A stretch of 64,000 nucleotides of DNA from positions 1 to 64,000 of the forward strand of contig NZ_JVSP01000007.1 of NCBI RefSeq assembly GCF_001061665.1, read 5' to 3'. Position numbers and translations under genes: made by a program. The notes under the pieces are model-generated. The model was not told where the DNA came from, searched no databases, and saw only the letters and a list, made by a program, of their open reading frames with translations. Shown here piece by piece: positions 8,617 to 18,305 of the stretch. The DNA comes from Rothia mucilaginosa. GTDB lineage: Bacteria > Actinomycetota > Actinomycetes > Actinomycetales > Micrococcaceae. Each line of letters starts with the position of its first letter. The stretch's first letter is position 1.

Positions 8617-10059
8617 TTACGCCAGAACGTCGGACGGTGCGGACAGGGTACCGCGCACGGCGGTTGCGGCGGCGACCACCGGGGAGACCAGGTGGGTGCG
8701 GCCGCCCTTGCCCTGGCGTCCTTCAAAGTTACGGTTCGAGGTGGAGGCGCAGCGCTCGCCGGGTGCCAGCTGGTCGGGGTTCATGCCCAGGCACATGGAG
8801 CAGCCGGCGAATCGCCAATCGGCGCCGAAGTCCTTGAAGACCTTGTCCAGGCCCTCTTCTTCGGCCTGTGCGCGCACCTTCTGGGAGCCGGGCACGACCA
8901 TCATGCGCACGTTCTCGGCGATGGTGCGGCCGCGCACGATGTCGGCCGCGGCGCGCAGGTCCTCGATGCGGGAGTTAGTGCAGGAGCCCAGGAAGACGAC
9001 GTCCACGGGGATTTCCTTCATGGGAGTACCCGCCTCCAGACCCATATACTCGAGGGCGCGGGTTGCGGCAACCTTGTCGTTCTCGTCCTCAAAGTCGTCG
9101 GGGGACGGCACGGACTGGCTCAGCGGCACGCCCTGGCCGGGGTTGGTGCCCCAGGTAACAAAGGGCTCGAGCTCGTCGGCGTTGATGAAGATTTCCTTGT
9201 CGAAGACGGCGCCCTCGTCGGTGGGCAGGGTCTTCCAGTACTCCACGGCCTTGTCCCACTCTTCACCCTTGGGGGCGTGCGGGCGGCCCTTGATGTACTC
9301 GAAGGTGGTCTCGTCGGGGGCGACCATACCGGCGCGTGCACCCGCCTCGATGGACATGTTGCACATGGTCATGCGGCCCTCCATGGAGAGGGAGCGGATG
9401 GCGGAACCGCGGTACTCGAGCACGTAGCCCTGGCCGCCGCCGGTGCCAATCTGCGCGATGACGGCGAGGATGATGTCCTTAGCGGTCACGCCGGGCTTGA
9501 GGGTGCCCTCAACGTTGATGGCCATGGTCTTGAAGCGTGCCAGGGGCAGGGTCTGGGTGGCCATGACGTGCTCCACCTCGGAGGTGCCGATACCGAAGGC
9601 CAGCGCACCGAACGCGCCGTGGGTGGAGGTGTGGGAGTCACCGCAGACGATGGTCATGCCGGGCATGGTCAGGCCGAGCTGCGGGCCGACCACGTGCACA
9701 ATGCCCTGTTCCTTGTCGCCCAGGGAGTGGATGCGCACGCCGAATTCCTTGGCGTTGCGGCGCAGGGTCTCAATCTGGGTGCGGCTGGTCAGGTCGGCGA
9801 TGGTGCCGAAGATGTTGTCGGTGGGGGTGTTGTGATCCTCGGTGGCGATGGTCAGGTCGAGACGGCGCAGGGGGCGGTTCTCGATGCGCAGGCCCTCGAA
9901 GGCCTGGGGCGAGGTCACTTCGTGCAGTAGCTGCAGGTCGATGTAGAGCAGGTCGGGCTTGCCGTTTTCGCCGGGGACGACAACGTGGGCGTCCCAGACT
10001 TTTTCTGCCAGGGTGCGCGGACGGGTGCCCGCGGTGGTTGCGTTCTGTTCGCTAGTCAT
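8617..10059 (-). CDS. leuC: 3-isopropylmalate dehydratase, large subunit
   Basis: This is the aconitase-type [4Fe-4S] subunit of isopropylmalate isomerase. The 480-residue protein begins with [12 protein letters not shown]. It contains [20 protein letters not shown] followed by [18 protein letters not shown], and carries the cluster ligands in [13 protein letters not shown] and [19 protein letters not shown]. Length is normal. ATG 10057-10059 follows AGCAGGAG. The leuCD unit is divergent from an IclR-type regulator, the arrangement known for NdgR/LtbR, so leucine-responsive control through the 410-bp intergenic region is likely. Confidence 0.97.
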   Translation of the reverse strand: MTSEQNATTAGTRPRTLAEKVWDAHVVVPGENGKPDLLYIDLQLLHEVTSPQAFEGLRIENRPLRRLDLTIATEDHNTPTDNIFGTIADLTSRTQIETLRRNAKEFGVRIHSLGDKEQGIVHVVGPQLGLTMPGMTIVCGDSHTSTHGAFGALAFGIGTSEVEHVMATQTLPLARFKTMAINVEGTLKPGVTAKDIILAVIAQIGTGGGQGYVLEYRGSAIRSLSMEGRMTMCNMSIEAGARAGMVAPDETTFEYIKGRPHAPKGEEWDKAVEYWKTLPTDEGAVFDKEIFINADELEPFVTWGTNPGQGVPLSQSVPSPDDFEDENDKVAATRALEYMGLEAGTPMKEIPVDVVFLGSCTNSRIEDLRAAADIVRGRTIAENVRMMVVPGSQKVRAQAEEEGLDKVFKDFGADWRFAGCSMCLGMNPDQLAPGERCASTSNRNFEGRQGKGGRTHLVSPVVAAATAVRGTLSAPSDVLA

Positions 10060-10469
10060 GCTTTCTCCTGCTTGATGCGTTCCTACGGTGGATGCGTTCG
10101 GTGTGGTGCGTACCGCAAGTTTGCGGAGTTGAGGGGCGGATTATGTACCCGATGGGACCCTCAAATCGGTATTTCCCTACGGCGTGTCGCATATTTTTTC
10201 ACGGATTCTTAGCCTGTGAGACGGCCTAGAAACACCCCGAACTAGCGAGTGTTTTTATGTGGGTTTACTCTATGACTCCAGGGTAATTTTGCGGGATTAT
10301 TCGCATTTTTCTGCGTCTTTTCGCATATTTTCACCCATAAACCCACGCAAACACTTATTATGAAAAGTTCATAATTTATCCCGTAGGGGGTGATTCCATC
10401 TTCAGCTCTGCATCCCAAAGAGTCCATGAAGTCCGGGGTATCTTTCATATTCTGAGATAGAATGAAGGA
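10060..10469. other. leuC / regulator divergent intergenic region
   Basis: This 410-bp region should hold the leuCD promoter and the binding site of the divergent IclR-family regulator. A TACATAAT sequence on the minus strand (10140-10147) could be a leuC -10 element. A short palindrome lies between it and the leuC start. The half near the regulator is A/T-rich. No leader peptide rich in leucine codons and no T-box motif was found by eye. Confidence 0.5.
10113..10126. promoter_or_regulatory. Palindrome upstream of leuC, candidate operator
   Basis: CCGCAAGTTTGCGG is a 6+6 inverted repeat with a 2-bp spacer, about 55 bp before the leuC start. IclR-family regulators bind short palindromes near the promoters they control, so this is a plausible NdgR/LtbR site. 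No consensus comparison was made. Confidence 0.35.
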
Positions 10470-11384
10470 ATGACTCCTTCCGCATCACGTTTCAGCGCAC
10501 ACGGAATGCGTCACGTCAACGCATCCACACAACACAACGCACCGATCATCGACCCCGTCAAGCCGCCCGAGCACATGAACGCCGATGAGCATGTGGTAGA
10601 GGTACACTCCCACAGTTCCTCCGGCGTGGGTGTGCTCGACAAGGCCACGCTCATCCTCGACTGCCTCGAGGCCGGCCCCGTCTCCCTGGGCGATCTCGTC
10701 AAGGCCACCGGCCTGGCACGCCCCACCGCGCACCGCCTCGCCGTGGCCCTGGCCCACCACCGCCTCGTGGCCCGCGACGTGCAGGGCCGCTTCATGCTCG
10801 GCCCGCGCCTGACCGAGCTGGCCTCCGCCACGATCTCTGACGAGCTCACCACCGTGGCCAACCCGATTCTGCAGCAGCTCAGCATCGACGCCGACGAGTC
10901 CACCCAGCTGTACCGCCGTCAGGGCGATTGGCGCGTATGCGTCGCGACCGCTCCCCGCCCCTCCGGCATGCACGAGTCCATCCCCCTGGGTACCCAGCTG
11001 TCCATGCAGGCCGGCTCCGCCGCACAGGTGCTGCTGGCGTGGGAAGACCAGAACCGCATCGTCGAGGGCCTGCGCGACGCCCACTTCAGCGCCGCCATGC
11101 TCGCGGCCGTGCGCCGCATCGGCTGGGCACAGTCCGTGGGCGAGCGCGAACGCGGCACCGCCTCGGTTTCGGCCCCCGTGCGCGCACCCGGCGGCAAGGT
11201 GATTGCGGCCGTGTCCATCTCGGGCCCGATCGACCGCATGACCCGTCAGCCCAACCGCAACTACCCCGAGCTGGTCTTCAAAGCCGCGCACGCCATCACC
11301 GAGGGCCTGCGCGAGCTTTCGGCCTCGCACGAACACGTTGACAGCGAGGCGGAGACCCCCGCCGACCCCAACGAGGTCGGCTAG
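10470..11384 (+). CDS. IclR-family transcriptional regulator (NdgR/LtbR type)
   Basis: The protein has a winged HTH (VGVLDKATLILDCLEAGPVS, then SLGDLVKATGLARPTAHRLA) and a C-terminal effector domain ending in APGGKVIAAVSISGPIDRMT, the usual IclR layout. Divergent placement next to leuCD matches NdgR of Streptomyces and LtbR of Corynebacterium, which control leucine genes. This is family knowledge; the ligand is not shown here. The first 50 residues are an atypical extension before the HTH. ATG 10470 abuts an AAGGA with no spacing, so translation may start at internal ATG 10506 or 10575, or the mRNA may be leaderless. Family members of 235-260 residues favour a later start. Confidence 0.85.
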   Translation: MTPSASRFSAHGMRHVNASTQHNAPIIDPVKPPEHMNADEHVVEVHSHSSSGVGVLDKATLILDCLEAGPVSLGDLVKATGLARPTAHRLAVALAHHRLVARDVQGRFMLGPRLTELASATISDELTTVANPILQQLSIDADESTQLYRRQGDWRVCVATAPRPSGMHESIPLGTQLSMQAGSAAQVLLAWEDQNRIVEGLRDAHFSAAMLAAVRRIGWAQSVGERERGTASVSAPVRAPGGKVIAAVSISGPIDRMTRQPNRNYPELVFKAAHAITEGLRELSASHEHVDSEAETPADPNEVG

Positions 11385-11422
11385 TTTCAGCGGCACCTCG
11401 CAGAAACAGCGTCGTGCAGACT

Positions 11423-11463
11423 AATAGTCCCTCCCCACCTTTTCCGGTGGGGAGGGACTATTT
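11423..11463. terminator. Bidirectional terminator after the IclR regulator
   Basis: A perfect 17-bp stem (11423-11439 with 11447-11463) encloses a seven-base loop and is flanked by A/T. It serves the regulator from the left and probably the GTPase gene from the right. Confidence 0.92.
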
Positions 11464-11570
11464 GTATTCGGGCTGGTGCGCGCCGGGGCTGGGCTGGTGG
11501 GTGCCAGCGCTGGGCTCCGAGTCAGCACCCCCTGGCATGGGCGCCGGCCTGAGAGGTCCCGACTATCCCG

Positions 11571-13463
11571 CTAGGGCCGGATCTCGAGCGCCGAACGGTA
11601 GGCCTGCAGGCGCTGAGCCTCCGCCCGCACGGGCTCGATGACGCAGGAGCGGACCGCCTCCTCGACCCCAGCGTTCAGGCGGACGCGCAGGCGGCGAGCG
11701 TAGCGTCGGGCACCCAAGGCCGTCAGTAGCCGCCCCAGTCCGGCGGCGGCAATGCCCAGCAGCACGCCCAGGATGACGAGCAGGGTCGGCAGGGGCACCG
11801 GGAACCCCTCGGGGGCGGGAGGCGGCGGTAGCTGAATCTGCAGATAGCCCAGCCCCGCGATGAGGGTCAGCCAGGCCACGCCCACCAGGGCGCTAAGCAG
11901 GGCCAGCCACTGCAACACGTTGAAGACCGCCCACGGGGCACGCTGGCGGCCGCGCGTGTAGTCGATGCGCGCGATGTCACGCTCAATCAGGGTCGGCAGC
12001 TCGGACTCCCGCGAGAGGGATACCTCACCGAGGGAGCGCTTCCAGGGTTCACTCACGTTCTGTCCCATGCGCGAGCCGTAGCGGCGCACCGCGTTGGCCA
12101 TGTTTGCCTTCTGCGCGGCGCTCAGCGGGGGCAGCGAGGGGGCCACGAGCTCGGGCGCGGAATCCTGGGCGTACCCGCCCAGCATCCCGGGGTTCGAGGC
12201 CCCGGCACCCTTCTCGCGCCCGCCCTTCGCGTCGCTCTTTGTGCCGTTCTTTCCTTCGGAACCGGTTCCGAGGTGAAGGCGGCGCAGGGGGTCGGCCTTC
12301 AGGCGTCCCACCCAGCGCGTGGCGATCCAGCCGGTGCGGGTGCGGGCCGCACGGCGGTACGACTCGGTGGCCGCCTCCAAAACCTGGGCGGCGGGGCTCG
12401 CATCGTAGCAGGCCTGCGTCAGCTCCCGCTCGGCGTTCAGCGCGTAGGTTCCGGCCAGGACCGTCCCCTCTCCCCCGGCGTAGGCGCGCAAATCGTTGGC
12501 GATGGCGTGCAGCTGGGCGTCCGTGCTCTGCAGCGAGGCACTCTTCGCGGCGGCCACCTGAGCCAGCAGATCGCGGAGCGCGTCCATTCCCTCACCGGTT
12601 CGGGCCGAGACGGCCAGGGGCGGAGCCAGCAGGTGCCGGTCGGTACCTTCGGCCTGCATCAGGTGCGTCAGGGAGGCCAGCACGGCGGGCACCTCGGAGG
12701 GCTCAAGCTTATCGGCCTGGTTGAGAACGCAGAGGGTCTGCGCGCCGGAGGCGGCCAGCGGCACCATGAACTCGCTGTGAATCACCGCATCGGCGTACTT
12801 CTGGGGGTCGACAACCCAGACGAGCACATCCACGTAGCGCATCATGCGGGCGGCAAGCTCGCGGTTGGCGGTGGTGACGGAATCGAAGTCGGGCATGTCC
12901 AGCAGAATTAGGCCGCCGGTGCGGGTGCGGGTTTCGCCGCGGCCCACCATGCGCCGGATGCGGTTGAAGAGGCCCGGGGCCGGTTCGGTCACCGCGTTGG
13001 GTGCGGGCTGCGCGCTCGCGGCGTTCTGCGTCTGCCCCTCGACGTCCCGGATAAATTCCGTGCTCTGGGGGTAAACGCGGTTCTCGATGCCCAGCCAGTC
13101 CAGCAGTTCGTCGCTGTCCTCGGCGCCCCAGACGGCGGCCTGCACCGCGGAGGTCGTGGGGCGCGTGGGCGCCGAGCGGGCGATGGGGTACCCCGCCACG
13201 GCGTTGAAGAGCGTGGATTTGCCGCTGCCGGTCGCGCCGAAGAAGCCGATGATGGTGTGTTCGGTGGAGAGCTCGCGGCGGCGGCTCAGGCGTTCGAGGG
13301 CCTCGGAGGCTTCGAGCACCACGGATTCGGGGAGGCGGTCGCGGCCGTATTCCAGCGCGTCGTTGAGGCTCGCGACGGCCCGGGCAAAGGTTGAGACGGC
13401 CCGGGGAGCCTGGGGTTCCGCCGGCGGGTTCGGGCGGTCACCTCGGGGGTTGTGGGTGGTCAT
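11571..13463 (-). CDS. Dynamin-like membrane GTPase, second of a pair
   Basis: The 630-residue protein has a complete GTPase core: P-loop GATGSGKST (residues 76-84), a G2-like RPTT, G3 in LLDMPDFDSV and G4 NQADK. A long helical region follows, then two hydrophobic segments near the C-terminus (around NVLQWLALLSALVGVAWLTL and LPTLLVILGVLLGIAAAGLG) and a basic tail. RPTT after the P-loop and the helical middle suggest the dynamin superfamily or the related YfjP group, acting at the inner membrane. It starts 76 bp after the stop of a second GTPase and is likely co-transcribed. Paired bacterial dynamins often work as heteromers, as with DynA/DynB of Streptomyces. The exact role is not assigned. 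Confidence 0.8.
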   Translation of the reverse strand: MTTHNPRGDRPNPPAEPQAPRAVSTFARAVASLNDALEYGRDRLPESVVLEASEALERLSRRRELSTEHTIIGFFGATGSGKSTLFNAVAGYPIARSAPTRPTTSAVQAAVWGAEDSDELLDWLGIENRVYPQSTEFIRDVEGQTQNAASAQPAPNAVTEPAPGLFNRIRRMVGRGETRTRTGGLILLDMPDFDSVTTANRELAARMMRYVDVLVWVVDPQKYADAVIHSEFMVPLAASGAQTLCVLNQADKLEPSEVPAVLASLTHLMQAEGTDRHLLAPPLAVSARTGEGMDALRDLLAQVAAAKSASLQSTDAQLHAIANDLRAYAGGEGTVLAGTYALNAERELTQACYDASPAAQVLEAATESYRRAARTRTGWIATRWVGRLKADPLRRLHLGTGSEGKNGTKSDAKGGREKGAGASNPGMLGGYAQDSAPELVAPSLPPLSAAQKANMANAVRRYGSRMGQNVSEPWKRSLGEVSLSRESELPTLIERDIARIDYTRGRQRAPWAVFNVLQWLALLSALVGVAWLTLIAGLGYLQIQLPPPPAPEGFPVPLPTLLVILGVLLGIAAAGLGRLLTALGARRYARRLRVRLNAGVEEAVRSCVIEPVRAEAQRLQAYRSALEIRP

Positions 13464-13539
13464 AGTGGGCTTTCTGGAAGGTCTGGTGGGTGTTGGCTGG
13501 GGGCTAAGACCCGCTGCCGGGAAGAGGTGGTTCCTGTGG

Positions 13540-15354
13540 CTAGGCGCTCTCAGCGGTCATGGCCTCGGCAAGCGATTGCACGCCGCGGGCCGCGTCCCAG
13601 ACCGTTTCGGCGGGCACTTCGGGTTCGGTTTCCGCCAACAATTCGGTGAAGGGGCGTCCGTGCTCGCGCAGCAGGGCACCCATGCGTTCGAGCAGGTCGG
13701 TGCGGGCCCGGGTGGCCATGCGGCGCACGGCGTCCTCGCCGAAGATGGATTCGAGGAGCTTGGCGCCAACCACGCCGCTACCGCCGGCGATGCCGACCTC
13801 CACGCCGGTGAGACCTCCCGTGAGGCTGAACGCGGCGACCATCATGAGCACGGCCACGGCGTTGACGCTCAGCGAAAGGAATCGGGCGCGCTGGCGCTTG
13901 CCGGCGCCCTCCTCGCGAATCATGTCGAGCACCGAGGCCTGCCAGAGGCGGATTTCCGCGGCCACGGCGGCCGAGAACTCTTCCTCGGGCGTGGCGCCGG
14001 CGGTCGGGGCGGGGGCCGCGTCCAGCCGGTGCAGCAGGGAGCGGCCGGCACGGGTCGAACGCCAGCGGGCGCGGGTGCCTTCGGAGGCTCGGGAGGCCGC
14101 ATCCACGACCACGGCGTAGATGCCGCTTTCGAGAGCGTCCTCGACCTTCTGCGCGGCGGCGGGTTGGCCCCGCAGCGCCGAGCCCACGCGGTCGCGCAGA
14201 CGGCCGATGGTGCTGTCGAGGGAGCGGAAGAAGTCGCCGGTGCCCACGAAGTCGTGCCAGCGAGAGAGCACCTCGCCGCGCAGCAGCGAGCCGTCCGAGA
14301 GCGCCGCGTCGATACCGGCCAGGGCTTTTTCGTACTCTTCGGCGGCGACCTGGGCCAGGGCGCGGTGGGAGGCCTGCTGCCCCTCCTGGTCGAGGGCAAG
14401 GGTGCGCAGGTTCCGGGCGAGCGTCTCGACGGTTCCTGCAAGCGTCGTGCGGGCGATGGCGGCGCGGGCGGGCGCGTCGGCCCCGAGCTCGCGAATCCAC
14501 AGGGTGAGCGGGGCCAGGCTGATGGGGTTGATAAGCCCTCGATCGTCGCGCGGCTGCTCGGTCACGGTGTGGATCAGCACGGCCTCGATTCCGGCCTCGC
14601 GGAGCATGCGGCGCAGGTCTGTCTCGATGGCTTCTTCGTCCCCTTCGGGAACGCGGTTGAGCACCACGGCGATTGCGATGGAGCGCGCGGCCGCCGCGTG
14701 GAGCAGTTCCCAGGGCACGGCGTCGGCGTAGCGGTTGGCGGTGGTGACGAAGAGCCACAGATCGGCGGCGGAAAGCAGTTCCTTGGCCAGGGTACGGTTC
14801 TCTTCGGAGACCGAGTCGATATCGGGCGCGTCGATGAGCGCGATGCCGCACGGCAGGGCCGCCGTGGGTACGGGCACGAGCGCCTGCGGAACCAGCGGGT
14901 CGGCGCCGGGCAGGCCCTCCCCCTTCTGCACGCGGGTGCGGGGCAGGGTCGGCAGAAAACGGTCGGGGGCCAGGGCGGCCTCGTCTTCGGCGCGGTAGAG
15001 CAGCACGGGGTGGCGGGTGGTGGGTCGAATCGCGCCGGATTGGGTGAGGGGTTCGCCCAACAGGGTGTTGACCAGGGTGGATTTGCCGGCGCCGGTGGAT
15101 CCGCCAACCACGATGGTAAGCGGGCTGTCCATGCTGGCGCTGCGGGGCAGGATGTAGTCGTCAAGCTGCCGGGCCATGGAGGCGATTAGGGCCCGGGCGG
15201 AGGCTGTGTCTATCGTTGCGGAGGCGGCCTCGCGAGCGCCGCCGTGCCCCTCCCGAGGAAGGCCGGTTTCTTCGGGGTCGACGTCCAGTGAGAGGGGGAT
15301 GCGAGTGAGGAGTTCGCGCACTGCCTGAAGCTGCGCATAATCGGTGGTAGTCAC
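13540..15354 (-). CDS. Dynamin-like membrane GTPase, first of a pair
   Basis: The 604-residue protein starts at a GTG. It carries P-loop GGSTGAGKST (residues 84-93), a G2-like RPTT, G3 in LIDAPDIDSV and a weaker G4 at VVLNRVPEGD, which lacks the full NKxD. A hydrophobic, Gly-rich segment near residues 480-530 (AVAVLMMVAAFSLTGGLTG) can form a membrane hairpin. It differs from the downstream GTPase but has the same domain order, so the two probably came from duplication and act together at the membrane. Membrane remodelling, cell division or stress tolerance are possible roles, by analogy only. Confidence 0.8.
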   Translation of the reverse strand: MTTTDYAQLQAVRELLTRIPLSLDVDPEETGLPREGHGGAREAASATIDTASARALIASMARQLDDYILPRSASMDSPLTIVVGGSTGAGKSTLVNTLLGEPLTQSGAIRPTTRHPVLLYRAEDEAALAPDRFLPTLPRTRVQKGEGLPGADPLVPQALVPVPTAALPCGIALIDAPDIDSVSEENRTLAKELLSAADLWLFVTTANRYADAVPWELLHAAAARSIAIAVVLNRVPEGDEEAIETDLRRMLREAGIEAVLIHTVTEQPRDDRGLINPISLAPLTLWIRELGADAPARAAIARTTLAGTVETLARNLRTLALDQEGQQASHRALAQVAAEEYEKALAGIDAALSDGSLLRGEVLSRWHDFVGTGDFFRSLDSTIGRLRDRVGSALRGQPAAAQKVEDALESGIYAVVVDAASRASEGTRARWRSTRAGRSLLHRLDAAPAPTAGATPEEEFSAAVAAEIRLWQASVLDMIREEGAGKRQRARFLSLSVNAVAVLMMVAAFSLTGGLTGVEVGIAGGSGVVGAKLLESIFGEDAVRRMATRARTDLLERMGALLREHGRPFTELLAETEPEVPAETVWDAARGVQSLAEAMTAESA

Positions 15355-15744
15355 AGCGTTATTGTCCCACAGCTCACGCCGTCACACCGTTATGGAGGTC
15401 AGCGGGGGCAATTTTATAGGGGTTGTTCCGAACACATTGGTTCGTTCGCTCCCGCCCTACTGAAAGGAGAAAAATAAAGATTTGATAACTTTTTACGCTG
15501 AGAGGCATATACTCGCGTGAGGGCCCCAAAAAAGTCCCTAAAATCATCTGACACGACCCATTTACTTTTCGGGTCGGGTCGCGGTTCACTCCCGCGTTCG
15601 CCTTCCCGCGCATACGGTGCGCACCGGTTTATAACCGCCCGGTGCACACCCGGTTCCCCTACGGTTCACCGCAAGGTTCTCACCGGCCCGCCGAACCGAG
15701 GGGGCTCCACCTGCCATACTACACACTCACCGCGAAAGGTCTGC

Positions 15745-16617
15745 ATGCCCGAATCGCTCTCTCGCCGCCGCCTTCTGGCGCTCTCCTCCGGGGCGGCGTT
15801 TAGCGTACTCGCAACTGCCTGCGGCGCATCCTCTTCCGATATTAAGGAGTCCACCGGTAAGGCGTCGGACGACTCAGCACCCGAGCCCACCGCTTCGACC
15901 AGCCCGACCTCGGCCGTCGTTTCTCGCAGTATTCGTCGCGCCGAGCCGCTGCCGGCTTCGGCGTTGGACGGTCGCGGCCCCGTGATTCTCCCCGACCGCT
16001 ATTTTGAACGTGAGGGTGTCTTCTCCTCCGGAACGCTCAGCCACCGCGCCGTCAACGTTCCCCGTCCCCTCAAGCCCAAGGAGCTGGGTGAGCGTAGCGT
16101 CGAGGGTCTGCACTCGTTCCTGCAGTACTGGAGCGCCGCGCAGAACTACATGTTCCTCACCGGCAACACCGAACCCTTCATGGATCTGCCCGGCCAGGAA
16201 CGGTTCAACCACATGACCAACATGTACCGCGATATTTACCGCTATAACATCGGTTGGCTCGTGTCGAAGAGCAACGCTCCCCTGTGCATCAACCTGGACA
16301 GCGCCCAGCCGGTTCCCGTTTCGACGGCAGACGTGTACTGTTGGAAGGCCACGCTCAAGGTGGATGAGTCGGCGTTCCTCTTCAATCACGAGACGCTTCA
16401 GCGCGAGCTTCTCACCAAGGTGTACGGTCACAAATCTCAGGCTGATGTCTACGTGTACTTTGGCGAGGAGGGTTGGCAGATGCTGGAGGATCCGCAGGCT
16501 TCCCCCAGCGCGATCGCCACTCCCTCGACCGGTTCGAGTGCTCAGCCAACCCCTAACGCGACCCCCTCAGCGAAGGCCACAGCGAAGGCCACCCGATATC
16601 TTCAGGGCTCCAAGTAA
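15745..16617 (+). CDS. Tat lipoprotein of a five-gene tandem family, copy 1
   Basis: This 290-residue exported lipoprotein has a twin-arginine leader SRRRLLALSSGAAFSVLATA and lipobox cysteine Cys26. A Ser/Thr/Pro linker follows, then the family core: NVPRPLKP, SVEGLHSFLQYWSAAQNYMF and LTGNTEPF. The core matches the actinobacterial DUF6318 pattern as I know it (AxNVPxP, then a Tyr/Trp-rich helix and TGD/N-x-x-PL). The C-terminus is a short Ala/Thr/Ser-rich tail. It starts at ATG 15745, preceded by CGCGAAAGG, the same site as copy 3. The frame is open upstream to 15517 but without signal-peptide logic. It should be anchored on the outer face of the membrane. Function unknown. Confidence 0.8.
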   Translation: MPESLSRRRLLALSSGAAFSVLATACGASSSDIKESTGKASDDSAPEPTASTSPTSAVVSRSIRRAEPLPASALDGRGPVILPDRYFEREGVFSSGTLSHRAVNVPRPLKPKELGERSVEGLHSFLQYWSAAQNYMFLTGNTEPFMDLPGQERFNHMTNMYRDIYRYNIGWLVSKSNAPLCINLDSAQPVPVSTADVYCWKATLKVDESAFLFNHETLQRELLTKVYGHKSQADVYVYFGEEGWQMLEDPQASPSAIATPSTGSSAQPTPNATPSAKATAKATRYLQGSK

Positions 16618-16808
16618 ATCCTCCCGTTGCAGGTGACATAGGGCACGGACGTGGGGGTTTATTTGTGTGCCGGGCGCGAACTCTATAGGCTTAGGGCTAT
16701 ACGGGCTTCGCGCCTGTGCTTCCTTCAGCATCGACGGGGGGCATCGCGTGCGGGCCTCGCAACACACCACCGATACTTCCGTTTCACATCATGTTCGAGG
16801 GGATCATC

Positions 16809-18023
16809 ATGATTCACAGCCGCCGCCGCTTCTTCGCCGTCACGGGCACCGCAGCCCTGGGCGCGATGCTTGCCGCCTGCGGGTCGAAGAGCACTTCGAC
16901 GGCCACTGCCTCCGCCACTGCCTCCGCCACGATTGCCGGCGCGTACGATAACCTCTCCGGCGAGCTGAAGTGGACCAAGTTCGTTCCGGGCCACGGCGCC
17001 TCCGCGATCAGTAGCACCGACCCGACCACCGGCGAGGTGTACACGATTGAGCCGACCGCGGGCCCGGCTTCGGTGGATGCCAAGGCGAGCTCGGTGCCGA
17101 TTCCCATCGAGGATGAGACCATGTACGACAAGAACGCTCGCGGCCTGCGCGCGACCTTCGCGTACTTCGCGGCGGCCGTGAACTATGCGCGCACCACGGG
17201 TGACACGGGTCCGGCCCTGCAGGTTGTGCATCCCGACAACGCCCCGCAGCGCGCCTCGCTCGAGAAGCTACGCGCCTTCTACGCACCGGGCACGAACTGG
17301 CTTGTGGACGGCGGCTGGACCTACCGTCTGACCGAGAAGCAGCCGGTTACGCGCGGCACGAAGTACTCGTGGGCCTGCTCGGTGACGCAGGAGCACGGTC
17401 TGGTGGTGGAAAAGGCCACCAATACGACCAAGCCTCTCGAGAACACCGAGGCGCAGGACATCACGGCCCTCTACGCCGAGTACGACGAAGAGGCGAAGCG
17501 CTGGACGGTGATTTCGGCGCAGCAATACGATCCGTCGATGACGCCTAAGCCGATGCATACCTCGCGCCCGCAGCCCTCCTCGACCTACACGCCGACGGTG
17601 ACCGATGACAGCACCGCGGCGGCTCACACCGGTTCGGGTTCCAACGCCGGTTCTGGCGCCAACGCTAACGCGGGTGGTTCCGCGCGAAGCGGTGCGAATA
17701 CCGGCGCGCAGAACGGCACGGCCCAGAACGGTGGTGCCCAGAACGCGCCGGCCCCCGCCGGCCAGGGTGGCGCTCAGAACGGCGCGGCTAACACCGGCGC
17801 CCAGAACGGTGGTGCACAGAACGCCCCCGCGCAGAATGTTGCGACCCCCGCGGCTCCGGCCGGCCAGCAGAGCGCTGAGGCCCCCGCCCAGCAGAATCCG
17901 GCCCAGCAAAACCCGACTCAGCAGAACCCCGCGGCTCCGACCGCCGGTGGTGCCGCGGATCATCCCGCGGGCGATGCCGCCGCTGCCAACCCCGCTGCGG
18001 CCGAGGCTCCGGCGGCCCGATAG
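16809..18023 (+). CDS. Tat lipoprotein of the tandem family, copy 2, with Gln/Asn-rich tail
   Basis: The 404-residue lipoprotein begins MIHSRRRFFAV, a textbook Tat motif, with lipobox LAAC at Cys24. The family core appears as RGLRATFAYFAAAVNYARTT followed by GDTGPALQ. From about residue 265 the protein turns into a low-complexity tail of AQNGG, GAQNAP and QQNPAQQNP units, over 130 residues, which suits a long flexible wall-penetrating segment. ATG 16809 is chosen for the GAGGGGA upstream; an in-frame ATG at 16791 is less well placed. It is the longest copy and the only one with this tail. Confidence 0.8.
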   Translation: MIHSRRRFFAVTGTAALGAMLAACGSKSTSTATASATASATIAGAYDNLSGELKWTKFVPGHGASAISSTDPTTGEVYTIEPTAGPASVDAKASSVPIPIEDETMYDKNARGLRATFAYFAAAVNYARTTGDTGPALQVVHPDNAPQRASLEKLRAFYAPGTNWLVDGGWTYRLTEKQPVTRGTKYSWACSVTQEHGLVVEKATNTTKPLENTEAQDITALYAEYDEEAKRWTVISAQQYDPSMTPKPMHTSRPQPSSTYTPTVTDDSTAAAHTGSGSNAGSGANANAGGSARSGANTGAQNGTAQNGGAQNAPAPAGQGGAQNGAANTGAQNGGAQNAPAQNVATPAAPAGQQSAEAPAQQNPAQQNPTQQNPAAPTAGGAADHPAGDAAAANPAAAEAPAAR

Positions 18024-18305
18024 CCCGCCGAGAGGACGAACGAGCGAGCGGTCCGCAAGTCCCGGCCACCCCACCGACGTTACACGGGTCGGAGTGTGGA
18101 CGGACCCGAGCCTACGATGGGCGGCATATCACCCCCTGCGCGTCGGTGATGTGCCCGGCCGCGGGTGCGCGTGCGCGTTATACTTAGGACTGTCTCGTTC
18201 GACGACGATTCGGTACGGCCATCCGGCATCTCGCGCCGTCGGCGACGGGCTTTCCTCTCACTCCTTCACTCCTCTCGTACGAGAGTTTCACGCGAAAGGT
18301 ACTCC

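Noticed and set aside
13087-15189. 700-residue rightward frame across the two GTPase genes
   Set aside because: It spans two genes with complete GTPase motifs on the other strand and has no recognisable domain.
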